Assembly (NCBI RefSeq): GCF_005843925.1
Contig: NZ_VCBC01000015.1
Coordinates: forward strand, 1 to 64,000
From: Thalassotalea litorea
GTDB taxonomy: Bacteria > Pseudomonadota > Gammaproteobacteria > Enterobacterales > Alteromonadaceae
Direction: 5' to 3'
DNA: 64,000 bases
Shown here: positions 1 to 8,004 of the stretch, one piece after another
Numbering within the stretch: position 1 is the stretch's first letter
Layout: each line of letters begins with the position of its first letter
Made by a program: the position numbers and the translations under genes
Notes under the pieces: model-generated
The model's input: only the letters and a program-made list of their open reading frames with translations
What the model was told of the DNA's origin: nothing
Database searches by the model: none

Positions 1-68
1 TGTATGGACTCCGTCGTAAAGGTTTGGTCATTTTTACGTTACATCCCCGAGGGGAGGGAGTCCATACA
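1..68. repeat. 68-bp hairpin element with 12-bp perfect inverted ends
   Basis: Bases 1-12 (TGTATGGACTCC) are the exact reverse complement of 57-68, so the whole stretch can fold into one long hairpin. A smaller palindrome (CCCCGAGGGG) lies inside. It abuts the inverted 102-bp repeat at 72-173 and interrupts the ATTCCCTG hairpin motif that is intact in the copies at the right end of the window. It could be a small non-coding insertion or a folded intergenic element. No gene is seen here. Confidence 0.6.
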
Positions 69-71
69 TCG

Positions 72-173
72 TGACACTACAGGGAATCTATCGTAACCGA
101 TTGAACGGCGGCTATGTGCCATTAGCTGCCCGTTAGCAATTGCTAATATACGCTGGTTTGGGAGTATTAACGC
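72..173 (-). repeat. Left copy of a 102-bp inverted repeat (mate at 63231-63332)
   Basis: Read on the minus strand, this segment matches 63231-63332 over about 100 bp with roughly ten differences; a central stretch of about 60 bp differs at one position. It carries the TTAGCAATTGCTAA palindrome and the start of the ATTCCCTG hairpin unit. The two copies are in opposite orientation and lie about 63 kb apart, one at each edge of the window. Confidence 0.8.
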
Positions 174-191
174 CATAGTCTTTTGTTATGT
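165..191 (-). other. Short attC-like cassette boundary
   Basis: On the minus strand this reads ACATAAC, then 13 bases AAAAGACTATGGC, then GTTAATA. The first box is the exact complement of the GTTATGT that begins the cassette at 901, which is what integron cassettes show (R'' of the attC matches the start of the same cassette). The site is only 27 bp with no long stem, shorter than known attC sites, so it may be a deletion derivative. It has the same length and central sequence as the site at 1044-1070. Confidence 0.5.
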
Positions 192-900
192 GTATTTTAC
201 ACTGAACCAAATATTTCCAATTTTTTGGTATCAAGATCGAAAGTAGATAAAACCTTAGATTTAACTGAATAAATAAGTTTAACCCCATCTTTAAGCACCA
301 CTTTACCCAGTAGCTGATTAAACAGCCACTCCCTAGGCATAGATTCAGCAATAATTGAGTCTTGAATCAATGTGCCACATTTATAAATTTTTTGAGTTAG
401 TTGAAATGTATTCAAATGATGATGACACTCAATTATGCAAGTGACTTCTTTTCGCTTCCAAGTTTTTTCAATATGAACCCATTCGTTTTTAAAACCAACG
501 GATTTAAACTTTTCTATGGCAGAAAACACTTCTGCTTTAGGTAACTCAACATATTTTTCAGCAACCTCAAATCCATGTTTTAGAATACTTTCGAAAGCTA
601 AATATTTTTCACCATCTGAATGAATGAAACACCCTAAGTCTTGTGTGATATTAACATAGGCAATTGCAGGATCTTTTGCCTGCCTAAACTCAGTTTCTAT
701 TGGAGACTTAGAGCAATTTATAACGAGTCTTGAAAATTCACTACGAAAGTTAAGTGGGTATAAGAGCCTTTCAATGAAATGAACCATATATCTAGAATTT
801 ACAATTACAGTTTTTTGTTCTTCTTCGGTGTACGTACTATCTAAAACTAATTGAATATCCCAAAATCGAGTCATACTCACAACTTTCCCAATACACATAA
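171..900 (-). mobile_element. Integron-like gene cassette with one unknown gene
   Basis: The unit begins (minus strand) right after the G of a GTTATGTGTATT box at 901 and ends with the short attC-like site at 165-191. Its two ends form a perfect 13-bp inverted repeat (TGTTATGTGTATT against AATACACATAACA). It holds a single gene in the usual cassette orientation. The fit to cassette structure is seen directly; recombination by an integrase is inferred, since none is in the window. Confidence 0.5.
197..874 (-). CDS. Hypothetical protein in a cassette
   Basis: I do not recognise this protein. It is about 225 residues with no signal peptide or membrane helix and is mixed alpha/beta in composition. 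It contains a Cys-His-rich strand (ECHHH) near the middle. The open frame could extend to an ATG at 898, but that codon lies inside the GTTATGT cassette boundary and has no ribosome site; the ATG at 874 follows a weak GGGAAAG purine stretch and is preferred. It is alone in its cassette, so its neighbours say nothing about its job. AT-rich codon use matches the other genes of 1-3300. Confidence 0.6.
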   Translation of the reverse strand: MTRFWDIQLVLDSTYTEEEQKTVIVNSRYMVHFIERLLYPLNFRSEFSRLVINCSKSPIETEFRQAKDPAIAYVNITQDLGCFIHSDGEKYLAFESILKHGFEVAEKYVELPKAEVFSAIEKFKSVGFKNEWVHIEKTWKRKEVTCIIECHHHLNTFQLTQKIYKCGTLIQDSIIAESMPREWLFNQLLGKVVLKDGVKLIYSVKSKVLSTFDLDTKKLEIFGSV

Positions 901-1049
901 CAGTTAATTATTTAGTAGGCTCAGTAATATCTTTAAACGGCTGTAATTCGCTCTTCTGAGGCGTTAACCTTTTCAATCTGTTAACGTCAAATTTGTGCCA
1001 ACAATAGTCCGTTAGCAATTGCTACTATACGAAGATATTGAGGTGTTAA
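898..1049 (-). repeat. Non-coding repeat module between two cassettes
   Basis: On the minus strand this starts at the GTTAACA box at 1050, carries the palindrome TTGCTAA, the block AAATTTGACGTTAACAGATT, a GAGCGAATTACAG block and an ACTGAGCC...AATTAACTGTTA end that leads into the next gene. Diverged copies of the same blocks in the same order lie at 60806-60926 on the plus strand, and parts of them lie at 1921-1996, 61725-61860 and 62065-62100. The module may itself be a gene-less cassette with a long attC, but I could not establish a clear stem. Confidence 0.55.
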
Positions 1050-1070
1050 CGCCATAGTCTCTTGTTAGCA
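1044..1070 (-). other. Short attC-like cassette boundary
   Basis: On the minus strand this reads TGCTAAC, AAGAGACTATGGC, GTTAACA. The first box is the exact complement of GTTAGCA at 1926, the start of the same cassette. The two outer boxes can pair with one mismatch, giving a 7-bp stem. It has the same length and nearly the same 13-base centre as the site at 165-191, and a degenerate third copy lies at 61681-61707. Confidence 0.5.
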
Positions 1071-1925
1071 CTACAATGTACTCACAAAATGATTAATTAT
1101 TGATTTTTTAATTTCAGGAGCCGTTTCTTTACTGAAACCATGGCCTGTTTTGTAAGAGTTATGCACTATTTTATGTTTAAACTGCTTACTTTTTAAATAA
1201 ACTTCGATGTCTTTAGACATTTGAAAAGATGGCCAAACTTGATCATTTTCTGCTGAAATCATTAATATTGGACCATTAATATTTTCAAATTTGAATAAAG
1301 ATTTATTAACGTTAGTTTTATTTTCTAATGCGACTGTAAATCTGTCGATTAACTTAGCATTTGAATCTAACTCTAAACCTAAAGCAGGAATATCTTGACC
1401 ATCAATTGTCCAAGCTGACTTTGGCATAGTTAGACCGTACCAAGCAACCTTGCTTGGAGTAGTAACCACTACAGACTTAATACGAGAATCCATACTTGCC
1501 AATAAAAATGCAGCCTCTGAACCTCTAGAACCACCAACCACACCAATTTTAGAGGAGTCTATTAAAGGGTGATTTTCTAAATAATTTATTGCTTCAATGA
1601 AATACTCCATTGGTATTTGATCTAGTGTTTGTGAAATACCTTTTTCTTTAAAATAAGCTAAACCCAGAACAGCAACACCGTGAGGTGCGATCATTTCACC
1701 GTTAGCATTACCTGTATCTAATCCCCCCTCAAAACCTCCAAAAGCAATAACTACAGGAAGTTTTTCTTCAGTTTTAGGTAAATACAAGTTTGCAACTAAG
1801 TTCTTATATTCGACTTTACTTACCTCATATTCGTGGTTTTCAGCTTGTAATGAAAAAGGAACTAATGAAACAATTAGAAGTAAAAAAGGTATGAATTTAT
1901 GCACGCTATATCCTTGTAGTGCTAA
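1050..1925 (-). mobile_element. Integron-like gene cassette carrying a secreted hydrolase
   Basis: The cassette starts after the G of GTTAGCA at 1926 (minus strand) and ends at the boundary site 1044-1070. Its ends form a perfect 13-bp inverted repeat (GTTAGCACTACAA against TTGTAGTGCTAAC). The single gene begins about 20 bp inside the cassette with its ribosome site within the cassette end, a layout common in integron cassettes. Confidence 0.5.
1071..1904 (-). CDS. Secreted alpha/beta hydrolase, BAAT C-terminal / acyl-CoA thioester hydrolase family
   Basis: A 277-residue alpha/beta hydrolase with an N-terminal signal peptide (hydrophobic residues 4-20, predicted cut after LQA). The nucleophile elbow reads GGSRGSEAA near residue 126, the acid is probably the Asp in SAENDQVWPS and the catalytic His sits in TGHGFS near the C-terminus. 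The layout matches the C-terminal domain of bile-acid-CoA:amino-acid acyltransferase/acyl-CoA thioesterase proteins, but the export signal argues against acting on cytoplasmic CoA esters, so the substrate is unknown. The start is a GTG preceded by AAGGA at good spacing. It is the only gene of its cassette. Confidence 0.75.
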   Translation of the reverse strand: MHKFIPFLLLIVSLVPFSLQAENHEYEVSKVEYKNLVANLYLPKTEEKLPVVIAFGGFEGGLDTGNANGEMIAPHGVAVLGLAYFKEKGISQTLDQIPMEYFIEAINYLENHPLIDSSKIGVVGGSRGSEAAFLLASMDSRIKSVVVTTPSKVAWYGLTMPKSAWTIDGQDIPALGLELDSNAKLIDRFTVALENKTNVNKSLFKFENINGPILMISAENDQVWPSFQMSKDIEVYLKSKQFKHKIVHNSYKTGHGFSKETAPEIKKSIINHFVSTL

Positions 1926-1996
1926 CAGTTGTACTATTTAGACGGCTCAGTAATTCTCGTTTTGGGGAATTTTGAATGACTGTAGTTCGCTCACTT
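1921..1996 (-). repeat. Intergenic repeat block upstream of the hydrolase cassette
   Basis: Read on the minus strand, this carries GAGCGAACTACAGTCA, AATTCCCCAAAACGAGAATT and ACTGAGCCGTCTAAATAGT, ending at the GTTAGCA cassette start. The same blocks occur on the plus strand at 61821-61860 and 62065-62093, where they are split by about 200 bp of extra sequence. The inner part AGACGG...CCGTCT of the right copy can form a hairpin. Confidence 0.6.
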
Positions 1997-2070
1997 CAGC
2001 CCCTGGTTGTTGATCCAAAGTACCGGATTGGGTCGGCAGACGCAAACGAGGTCTTACTGATATTTTACTT

Positions 2071-2529
2071 TCAACAAAGCTCGATCTTTTTCAAATTCTT
2101 CACTCGTGAATAAACTTTAAAAATCAATCCGCCTATCGATAATAACAATGCGATTACCATAAATGCGAAAATGTCCTTTCTAGCACGTTCCGTTTTATTG
2201 AAGCTAAAAATCCGTTGTCCATTGTAGTTAATCTGCTGTAGCCAACTGCCGTAAACGTCAATACTTACTTGCTCACCTACACTTAGGCTATCAATGACAT
2301 TGCAAGAGGTTTCTAATGTATTAGTAAAGGTTTTTGAGTCTTCAAGCTGGATTGAAAAATTAAATTTAGTTTCGCTTTTTCTAGTTTGTTTACATGAAAG
2401 ATAAGATATTTTGCCACTATAGCTCTCCACCTTAGAATTCATAGTCCTGACTATTCCTAAGGAAGTTGCGACAATTATTAATACTAATAAAACAAAAAAC
2501 CTATCTTTTAAAAAACTCTTAACGTTCAC
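2071..2529 (-). CDS. Hypothetical membrane protein with two helices
   Basis: A 152-residue protein with a membrane helix at about residues 10-27 and a second at about 120-140. The loop between them has paired cysteines (LSCKQT and ETSCNV) and beta-rich composition, so it probably forms a small folded domain outside the membrane. The general shape resembles DUF3592-like proteins, but I cannot assign a family. It lies in the accessory left region, without the clear cassette ends of the two genes beside it. Confidence 0.55.
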   Translation of the reverse strand: MNVKSFLKDRFFVLLVLIIVATSLGIVRTMNSKVESYSGKISYLSCKQTRKSETKFNFSIQLEDSKTFTNTLETSCNVIDSLSVGEQVSIDVYGSWLQQINYNGQRIFSFNKTERARKDIFAFMVIALLLSIGGLIFKVYSRVKNLKKIELC

Positions 2530-2777
2530 GTATTAATTCCATTTTATGCCACAAAGCGGCGTTAAGGAGTCCTCGGTGCTAAAAGGCTATGTTACAAACT
2601 GTTTATGAAACACTGACGAATGACCGTATATCGCTCTATATAGTCATCCCAACCTGGATCAGACCATACTTATCTGGTTCGAGTCATGTGCCTGCTTCAT
2701 ACGAATAACTCGCTCACAAACTTTATTCAATGAAGTATTAGTTTGCCTATTTATTGAACTTGGAGCGCGATAAGATT
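2530..2777. other. Gene-free accessory spacer
   Basis: About 250 bp without a credible gene. On the minus strand around 2590-2640 there are diverged traces of the GAGCGA...ACGGTCATTC repeat block found at other cassette starts. No terminator or clear promoter was seen. Confidence 0.4.
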
Positions 2778-3212
2778 TTATTCTTTCTTATCTTGAAGAG
2801 ATAACTCTCTTAGCGTAGCAATCATTTGCTCAAATTTTATTGGATGAACATCGTCCTTTACCTCTGTCCCCGTGCACCTTGATATACCTCTTTCTTTAGA
2901 AATATAGAAAACATAAACTTCGCCAACGACTATTTCCGGAACGCATTCATAAATGCCTGCGTACAAAATATTCGAATTTAATGGCCCATTTTTAAATGAC
3001 TCGATAATTTCAAAACGAGTTTCCGCAATATCCCATGGCTGAAGCTCATTTTGTGAAGGTACTATTTTTACATGCGTGACTTCAGCTAGGACTATTTGTT
3101 CAGCCCTATTGTATTTTTCAACCTCATTGAAAAATTTACATTTGCACGCAAAAACGCTAGCACTTGTCAGATATAAAACAAACCAAAGAATTGAAAATTT
3201 AAAGCCGTTCAA
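2778..3212 (-). CDS. Secreted TIMP-like protein
   Basis: A 144-residue exported protein. Residues 1-22 form a signal peptide ending VFA, so the mature protein would begin with CKCKF. A mature N-terminus of Cys-x-Cys, a beta-rich body of about 120 residues and later cysteines (YECVPE, SRCTG) are the hallmarks of tissue-inhibitor-of-metalloproteinase (TIMP/NTR) OB-fold domains, where the free N-terminal cysteine chelates the target's zinc. The family is inferred from this pattern only. Its role here (protease inhibitor or a structural OB domain) is unknown. It is the gene nearest the junction with the core fabB region. Confidence 0.6.
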   Translation of the reverse strand: MNGFKFSILWFVLYLTSASVFACKCKFFNEVEKYNRAEQIVLAEVTHVKIVPSQNELQPWDIAETRFEIIESFKNGPLNSNILYAGIYECVPEIVVGEVYVFYISKERGISRCTGTEVKDDVHPIKFEQMIATLRELSLQDKKE

Positions 3213-3451
3213 ATTATTTGTATTTCCTATTCAAACCGAATCGCCAGCGATAACTTAGACGCAATTGAACGGCCGCTGCTCGCTCAACTCGCCTGTTGGC
3301 CGAGTTGATAAATTACCGGATACTCGTGCTCGAAGCAAACTATCTTATATACGATTTCAACAGCTCAAACATTCAAAAAAAGCCGTGACAACTAATACCT
3401 AATCAATAGGTTAATACCAATAACATCAAAACTTAACTAAATCGCAGGTAT
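3213..3451. other. Junction between accessory region and core genes
   Basis: No gene is seen. It contains one clear hairpin at 3284-3306 (CAACTCG, loop, CGAGTTG) and otherwise AT-rich sequence. It separates the small-gene region on the left from the conserved fabB-mnmC block. Confidence 0.4.
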
Positions 3452-3479
3452 AAAAAAAGCCAGGCGAAGCCTGGCTTTA
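3452..3479 (-). terminator. Rho-independent terminator of fabB
   Basis: The stem is AGCCAGGC/GCCTGGCT with a short GAA-type loop, followed on the minus strand by a run of T (A run on the plus strand at 3452-3458). It lies 20 bp past the fabB stop codon. Confidence 0.85.
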
Positions 3480-3498
3480 TATTATTTAATCGAACAGT

Positions 3499-4710
3499 TT
3501 ACTGATATTTTTTCATCACCAACGTCGAGTTGGTACCACCAAAACCGAAGCTGTTAGACATTGCTAAATTGATTTCAGCAGGTTTTGCTTCTTTTACAAT
3601 GTCCAGGCCTTCAGCCTGTTCATCTAAGGTTTCGATATTAATCGATGGTGCCACAAAACCGTGCTCCATCATTAACATGGTATAAATTGCTTCATGAACA
3701 CCTGCAGCACCTAATGCGTGACCTGTCATCGCTTTCGTGGCACTGATCATTGGAGAATCGTTGCCGAATACTTCCTGAATAGCACCAAGCTCTTTAACAT
3801 CGCCTACTGGGGTTGATGTACCGTGAGTATTCAAATAATCCACTTTGCCTTCGACGCCGTGCATGGCTTGTTGCATACAACGTACTGCACCTTCACCACT
3901 TGGTGCGACCATGTCGTAACCGTCAGATGTGGCACCGTAACCGACAATCTCAGCATAAATATGCGCACCACGGGCAAGGGCGTGTTCTAATTCTTCAACA
4001 ACGACCATACCGCCGCCGCCAGAGATAACAAAACCATCGCGGTTTGCATCGTAGGTGCGAGAGGCGTTTTCTGGCGTGTCATTGTACTTGGTTGAAAGTG
4101 CGCCCATGGCATCAAACATCATCGCCAAAGACCAATCGACTTCTTCACCACCACCGGCAAAAACAATATCTTGTTTACCAAGTTGGATAAGTTCAGCGGC
4201 GTGACCAATACAATGCGCGGATGTGGCACAAGCGGAACTGATCGAGTAGTTTACGCCAAGAATTTTAAACGGCGTTGCCAAACATGCAGAACATGTGCTC
4301 GACATGGTTTTTGGTACCGCATAAGGACCTACACGTTTCACGCCTTTGGCACGAATGGTATCCGTTGACTTGATAACATTTGCAGAAGATGCACCACCAG
4401 AACCTGCAACTAAGCCGGTGCGATAGTTTGATACCTGATCATCTGTAAGCTTGGCATCTTTAATGGCTTCTTCCATGGCAATGTATGCGTAACCCGCAGC
4501 ATCACCCATAAAGCGCATCACTTTACGGTCAATATGTTCAGTCACATCAATATTTGGCTTACCCCAAACATGACTACGTAACCCTACTTCTTCAAAACTT
4601 TCCGAGTGGCTAATGCCACTACGACCATTTTTTAAAGAGTCTAAAACCTGTTCTGCGTTATTGCCGATACTGGACACGATGCCCATACCTGTAATCACTA
4701 CTCGTTTCAT
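3499..4710 (-). CDS. fabB: 3-oxoacyl-[acyl-carrier-protein] synthase I
   Basis: Beta-ketoacyl-ACP synthase I, which condenses malonyl-ACP with acyl-ACP and elongates the cis-unsaturated intermediate in type II fatty-acid synthesis. It is 403 residues, the normal length. The catalytic triad is visible: Cys161 in [10 protein letters not shown], His296 in [11 protein letters not shown] and His331 in [10 protein letters not shown]. Gly-rich thiolase-fold strands close the protein ([12 protein letters not shown]). The order fabB, mnmC, yfcL, epmC matches the enterobacterial arrangement. It is transcribed alone, away from mnmC, and ends in a strong terminator. Its promoter region carries FadR-like and FabR-like palindromes. 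Confidence 0.97.
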   Translation of the reverse strand: MKRVVITGMGIVSSIGNNAEQVLDSLKNGRSGISHSESFEEVGLRSHVWGKPNIDVTEHIDRKVMRFMGDAAGYAYIAMEEAIKDAKLTDDQVSNYRTGLVAGSGGASSANVIKSTDTIRAKGVKRVGPYAVPKTMSSTCSACLATPFKILGVNYSISSACATSAHCIGHAAELIQLGKQDIVFAGGGEEVDWSLAMMFDAMGALSTKYNDTPENASRTYDANRDGFVISGGGGMVVVEELEHALARGAHIYAEIVGYGATSDGYDMVAPSGEGAVRCMQQAMHGVEGKVDYLNTHGTSTPVGDVKELGAIQEVFGNDSPMISATKAMTGHALGAAGVHEAIYTMLMMEHGFVAPSINIETLDEQAEGLDIVKEAKPAEINLAMSNSFGFGGTNSTLVMKKYQ

Positions 4711-4767
4711 TCTTGTTTAACCATTTTAGTCTGTTAATTGTCGGCTATGATACTATGAATATCTAGA

Positions 4768-4785
4768 AATCTGGTCTATCCAGTG
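4768..4785. promoter_or_regulatory. FadR-like operator upstream of fabB
   Basis: The sequence ATCTGGTCTATCCAG is an imperfect palindrome (CTGG...CCAG) close to the known FadR operator pattern of CTGGTC with a facing arm. It lies about 60 bp upstream of the fabB start and overlaps the next palindrome at 4782-4800. In Escherichia coli fabB is activated by FadR, so the position makes sense; the assignment rests on sequence resemblance only. Confidence 0.45.
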
Positions 4786-4800
4786 TACGACTGTACGCTC
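4782..4800. promoter_or_regulatory. FabR-like operator upstream of fabB
   Basis: AGTGTACGACTGTACGCT is a palindrome of GTAC-containing arms resembling FabR boxes in the enterobacterial fabA and fabB promoters. It touches the FadR-like site, as the two sites do in enterobacteria. Two regulators competing at fabB is the known logic for setting the unsaturated fatty-acid level. Confidence 0.45.
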
Positions 4801-4938
4801 AATAAGAGTTGTGTCAAGTGAAGTCTGTTTGAATTCGCTGGATACTCACCTAGCGACACAGTAAAATTTGTCGCCAGAATAGACAGCTAGCACTGTTAAT
4901 GCATCGAACCTCACAAATTTATCAGAGACAAAACACCC

Positions 4939-6978
4939 TTGAGCAAAATTAAAACCGCACAAATCGAATTTGACACCAATGGCCTGCCCTATTCAAGTCA
5001 ATTTGACGATATTTATTTTGATTACCAAGACGGTTGCTCACAAAGCGTGCAGGTATTTATTGAAGGCAATGAACTGGAAAAGCAGTGGCTTAACTATGAG
5101 CCAATAAAAAGTGTTGAGAATAACAGCGCAAACACACCGGCTCCGTTTGTGATCGGCGAAACTGGCTTTGGCAGCGGCTTAAATTTTTTCCTGACGTTGC
5201 AACGATTTCAAACGTTTTGCGAACATCACGCCCCTGACTGGGATTTGTTATTTATCAGCACCGAAAAATATCCGATGACATTGGAGGATTTTTCCAGAGC
5301 ATTAGCGCTGTGGCCTGAACTTCAACCGTTAAGCCAGGAGTTTTTATCGAAATATCACATCGATGAGCAACAACAGATCCTCGAAGTGCGCTTACTGGAT
5401 GGCAAGGTTAATGTGCAAATTCACCTGCAGGACGCAACGGCAGCACTGGCGAAACTTAACCCGGAATCATTTGCCTACGTTGATGCTTGGTTTTTAGATG
5501 GGTTTGCACCTAAGAAAAACCCCGAAATGTGGCATCAAGGCTTATTTATGCAGCTCGGTCGTTTATCAATGCCGGGGACGACGTTGGCGACCTTTACCGT
5601 TGCGGGTATTGTTCGCAGAGGGCTTGAAAAACAGGGGTTTGCGGTTACCCGAAAAAAGCATCAACAACATAAATCTCAGACTCTGGTGGCGACATACACA
5701 GGGCACGCCAAAGCGCCGCAAGTGAATGGCTATAAACGCCGGATATCACCAGACAAACCCCAGCACGTCACTATAGTCGGTGGCGGCCTAGCCAGTGCTT
5801 GCGCGGCCTACTCGCTGGTCAAGCGAGGCATTAAAGTGAACGTATTTTGTCAGGATGAAGCGCTGGCACAAGGTGCTTCAGCGAATGCTGTAGGAGCAAT
5901 TTACCCTTTATTACACCAGCAAAAAGATGAGATCAGTGAATTTTACCAGGCAGGGTTTGCCTATGCGGTGGATTTTTATCAGGAATTGTTAAACCAGGGG
6001 TTTGATTATTCCCATGGCTTCGATGGTCTTATCGAAGTTGCCTATAAAGAAGCATTACAAAAGCGCCTCGAAGTATTCAAAAACCAGCCGGTTTGGCCTG
6101 AGACGCTGATTTCGGTCGTAGACTCAACGCAATCGAGTCAACTATCCGGCATTAAACTCGATTTCCCTGGGCTTTGGATCCCCAAAGCCGGATGGGTTTC
6201 ACCACCGGAATTAGTACGGGCAATTTTTGCCGCAGCCCAGAATCTAGGTCAGTGCAAAATCAAATACAATACTCAGGTACAAGCCATTAATAAAATGGAC
6301 AATGGTCGATTTTTATTGGCGACCAATAAGGGTCAGAAGCAAATTCAAACCCTGATCCTTTGCACCGGGGCGGATACCTTACAGTTGGAAATTGCCGATG
6401 CCCTGCCGCTATCGGTGGTCCGTGGTCAAGTCAGCCAATTGCAAACAACGGCTTTAAGCGAAAACCTAAAAGCGGTGATTTGCCACAAGGGGTATCTGAC
6501 GCCAGCGTTAGACAATAAACACTGTATCGGCGCTACGTTTGATAAAAATGACGATGATACGGCAACCAGAGCCAAGGACGATGCGTATAATCTCAACACC
6601 TTAACCGGGTTATTGGGTAATATTGGTCAATGGACGAGTGAGGATATTCAAGGGGCAAAAGCAAGGCTGCGCTGCTGTACCCCAGATCACTTACCTGTGG
6701 TAGGCGCCATGCCTGACATTGAACAACACAAACGAGTGTATCAACATATTAGCAAGGATAAAAACTGGCGTTTTGAGCAACATCCGCCGGTAACTCAAGG
6801 CTTATATGTACTTACCGGAATGGGCGCCAGAGGGCTGTGTTCCGCGCCACTACTTGCGGAAATTCTCGCCTGCGAATTAACCAATGAAGTATATCCGCTC
6901 AGTGCCGAACAACTTTTTCAGTTAGCGCCCAACCGCTTTATTATTCGCGACATGATCCGTCGTCAGGGCAATGACTGA
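4939..6978 (+). CDS. mnmC: Bifunctional tRNA mnm5s2U biosynthesis protein MnmC
   Basis: The enzyme completes 5-methylaminomethyl-2-thiouridine at the wobble base of several tRNAs. The N-terminal half (about residues 1-255) is the SAM-dependent methyltransferase, with GETGFGSGLNF as the SAM-binding loop and the DAWFLDGFAPKKNPEMW motif. The C-terminal half (from about 275) is the FAD-dependent oxidoreductase, starting with the dinucleotide fold VTIVGGGLASACAA and ending GMGARGLCSAPLLAE. The length of 679 fits the fused enzyme. The start is a TTG at 4939. It is divergent from fabB and uses the intergenic region with the fatty-acid operators. Confidence 0.95.
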   Translation: MSKIKTAQIEFDTNGLPYSSQFDDIYFDYQDGCSQSVQVFIEGNELEKQWLNYEPIKSVENNSANTPAPFVIGETGFGSGLNFFLTLQRFQTFCEHHAPDWDLLFISTEKYPMTLEDFSRALALWPELQPLSQEFLSKYHIDEQQQILEVRLLDGKVNVQIHLQDATAALAKLNPESFAYVDAWFLDGFAPKKNPEMWHQGLFMQLGRLSMPGTTLATFTVAGIVRRGLEKQGFAVTRKKHQQHKSQTLVATYTGHAKAPQVNGYKRRISPDKPQHVTIVGGGLASACAAYSLVKRGIKVNVFCQDEALAQGASANAVGAIYPLLHQQKDEISEFYQAGFAYAVDFYQELLNQGFDYSHGFDGLIEVAYKEALQKRLEVFKNQPVWPETLISVVDSTQSSQLSGIKLDFPGLWIPKAGWVSPPELVRAIFAAAQNLGQCKIKYNTQVQAINKMDNGRFLLATNKGQKQIQTLILCTGADTLQLEIADALPLSVVRGQVSQLQTTALSENLKAVICHKGYLTPALDNKHCIGATFDKNDDDTATRAKDDAYNLNTLTGLLGNIGQWTSEDIQGAKARLRCCTPDHLPVVGAMPDIEQHKRVYQHISKDKNWRFEQHPPVTQGLYVLTGMGARGLCSAPLLAEILACELTNEVYPLSAEQLFQLAPNRFIIRDMIRRQGND

Positions 6979-7023
6979 CAATCATTTTATCCGGACAACC
7001 CGGCGCAACTTAAATCGCTTTGG

Positions 7024-7590
7024 TTACGGGTTTAACTCGGAATCAACCCAAAACTTGGTTCCTTTCACCGTTGCTTGCAGGGCGAGACCCGCCTCAGTGA
7101 AGGTATACACGGTGACATCGCCAAAATAGGCTTCCCCTTCAATGGAACCACCCTTTTTCGATGCGACAGCCGCCGCATCGGCATTGCCGCCAAAGGTCCA
7201 ACCATTGTTTACAAAATGATCCATTGCCTGCTTAGTGTGAAAGACCATCACAATTCGATAGTCTTTAACCCCCATCCCCAGTCCAACACCACCTTCTGCC
7301 ATATTCATGTATGTATGCTGCTGGGTCGCCATGTTTTTCACCACGCCATAACCCGTGCCGGCTGATACAACCAAAAGATTGACGTTAGCATTACTAAACA
7401 CACCATAGCCTTTGCTGCCTTCCACAACTTTGCGACTATCAGGTTTTTGTTGAAAGAGTTGTGTCAGCACATCGTTTTTCATGCTCAAAATTTTATCTTG
7501 CTTGTCCTGTGTACTGCCATCACCCATCGATGCACAGGCACTTAACAATACACACAAAAACACGATACTTGCAGTTTTCAAACTTACCAT
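7024..7590 (-). CDS. YSC84-related lipoprotein
   Basis: A protein of about 188 residues when started at the ATG at 7590, which gives a proper lipoprotein signal (hydrophobic stretch, then LSAC) after an AGAGAG purine stretch; the upstream frame start at 7668 would bury the signal. The body has the repeated Gly-rich strands typical of the YSC84/SYLF (actin-binding) domain: SKGYGVFSNANVNLLVVSAGTGYGVV and GGVGLGMGVKDYRIVMVF. In bacteria such lipoproteins are of uncertain function and may bind lipid. It lies downstream of yfcL in the same direction, but with its own spacing. Confidence 0.75.
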   Translation of the reverse strand: MVSLKTASIVFLCVLLSACASMGDGSTQDKQDKILSMKNDVLTQLFQQKPDSRKVVEGSKGYGVFSNANVNLLVVSAGTGYGVVKNMATQQHTYMNMAEGGVGLGMGVKDYRIVMVFHTKQAMDHFVNNGWTFGGNADAAAVASKKGGSIEGEAYFGDVTVYTFTEAGLALQATVKGTKFWVDSELNP

Positions 7591-7671
7591 CACATACTCT
7601 CTTTTTTTATTGATATCGTTGAGGTTGGTTAAACTATCTTGCCGATTATCTTGCCTTTTATCTAGCAAGAA

Positions 7672-7944
7672 TTAGCGAAAGCAAGGTTGAATTTGCTGCC
7701 AAAAATTATCGACGATAACCTTATCTTGCGGGCTTAGCTCACTTCTCGCCTGATGTAGCTCAGTACTCACTTGCGCCGCTAGCTCTGCTGTCAATTCCTG
7801 CGCGTCATCGCCAAAACCATTGGCTGCAATTAAAATAAAGCCACGCACATAACTACTGGCAAATAACACATCGCCATCGTCCTGGTCGATGAGTCCGTCA
7901 AAATAATCGCAAAGTTGTTCCAGGTTGTTAATATTTTCTAGCAT
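7672..7944 (-). CDS. yfcL: YfcL family protein
   Basis: A 90-residue protein starting at the ATG at 7944 (GGAATTAAG upstream), rather than at 8004 where the open frame begins without a ribosome site. It has the family pattern seen in E. coli YfcL: an acidic N-terminal helix, DVLFASSYVRGFI, and ELSPQDKVIVDNFWQQI at the end. The function is unknown. It follows the COG3199 gene directly and belongs to the conserved mnmC-yfcL-epmC neighbourhood, which hints at a tie to tRNA or translation-factor modification. Confidence 0.8.
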   Translation of the reverse strand: MLENINNLEQLCDYFDGLIDQDDGDVLFASSYVRGFILIAANGFGDDAQELTAELAAQVSTELHQARSELSPQDKVIVDNFWQQIQPCFR

Positions 7945-8004
7945 CTTAATTCCACTACTATTATTTCTATCTATGCTGTTGTTAATCATTAATTCGGGTG
8001 CCAT

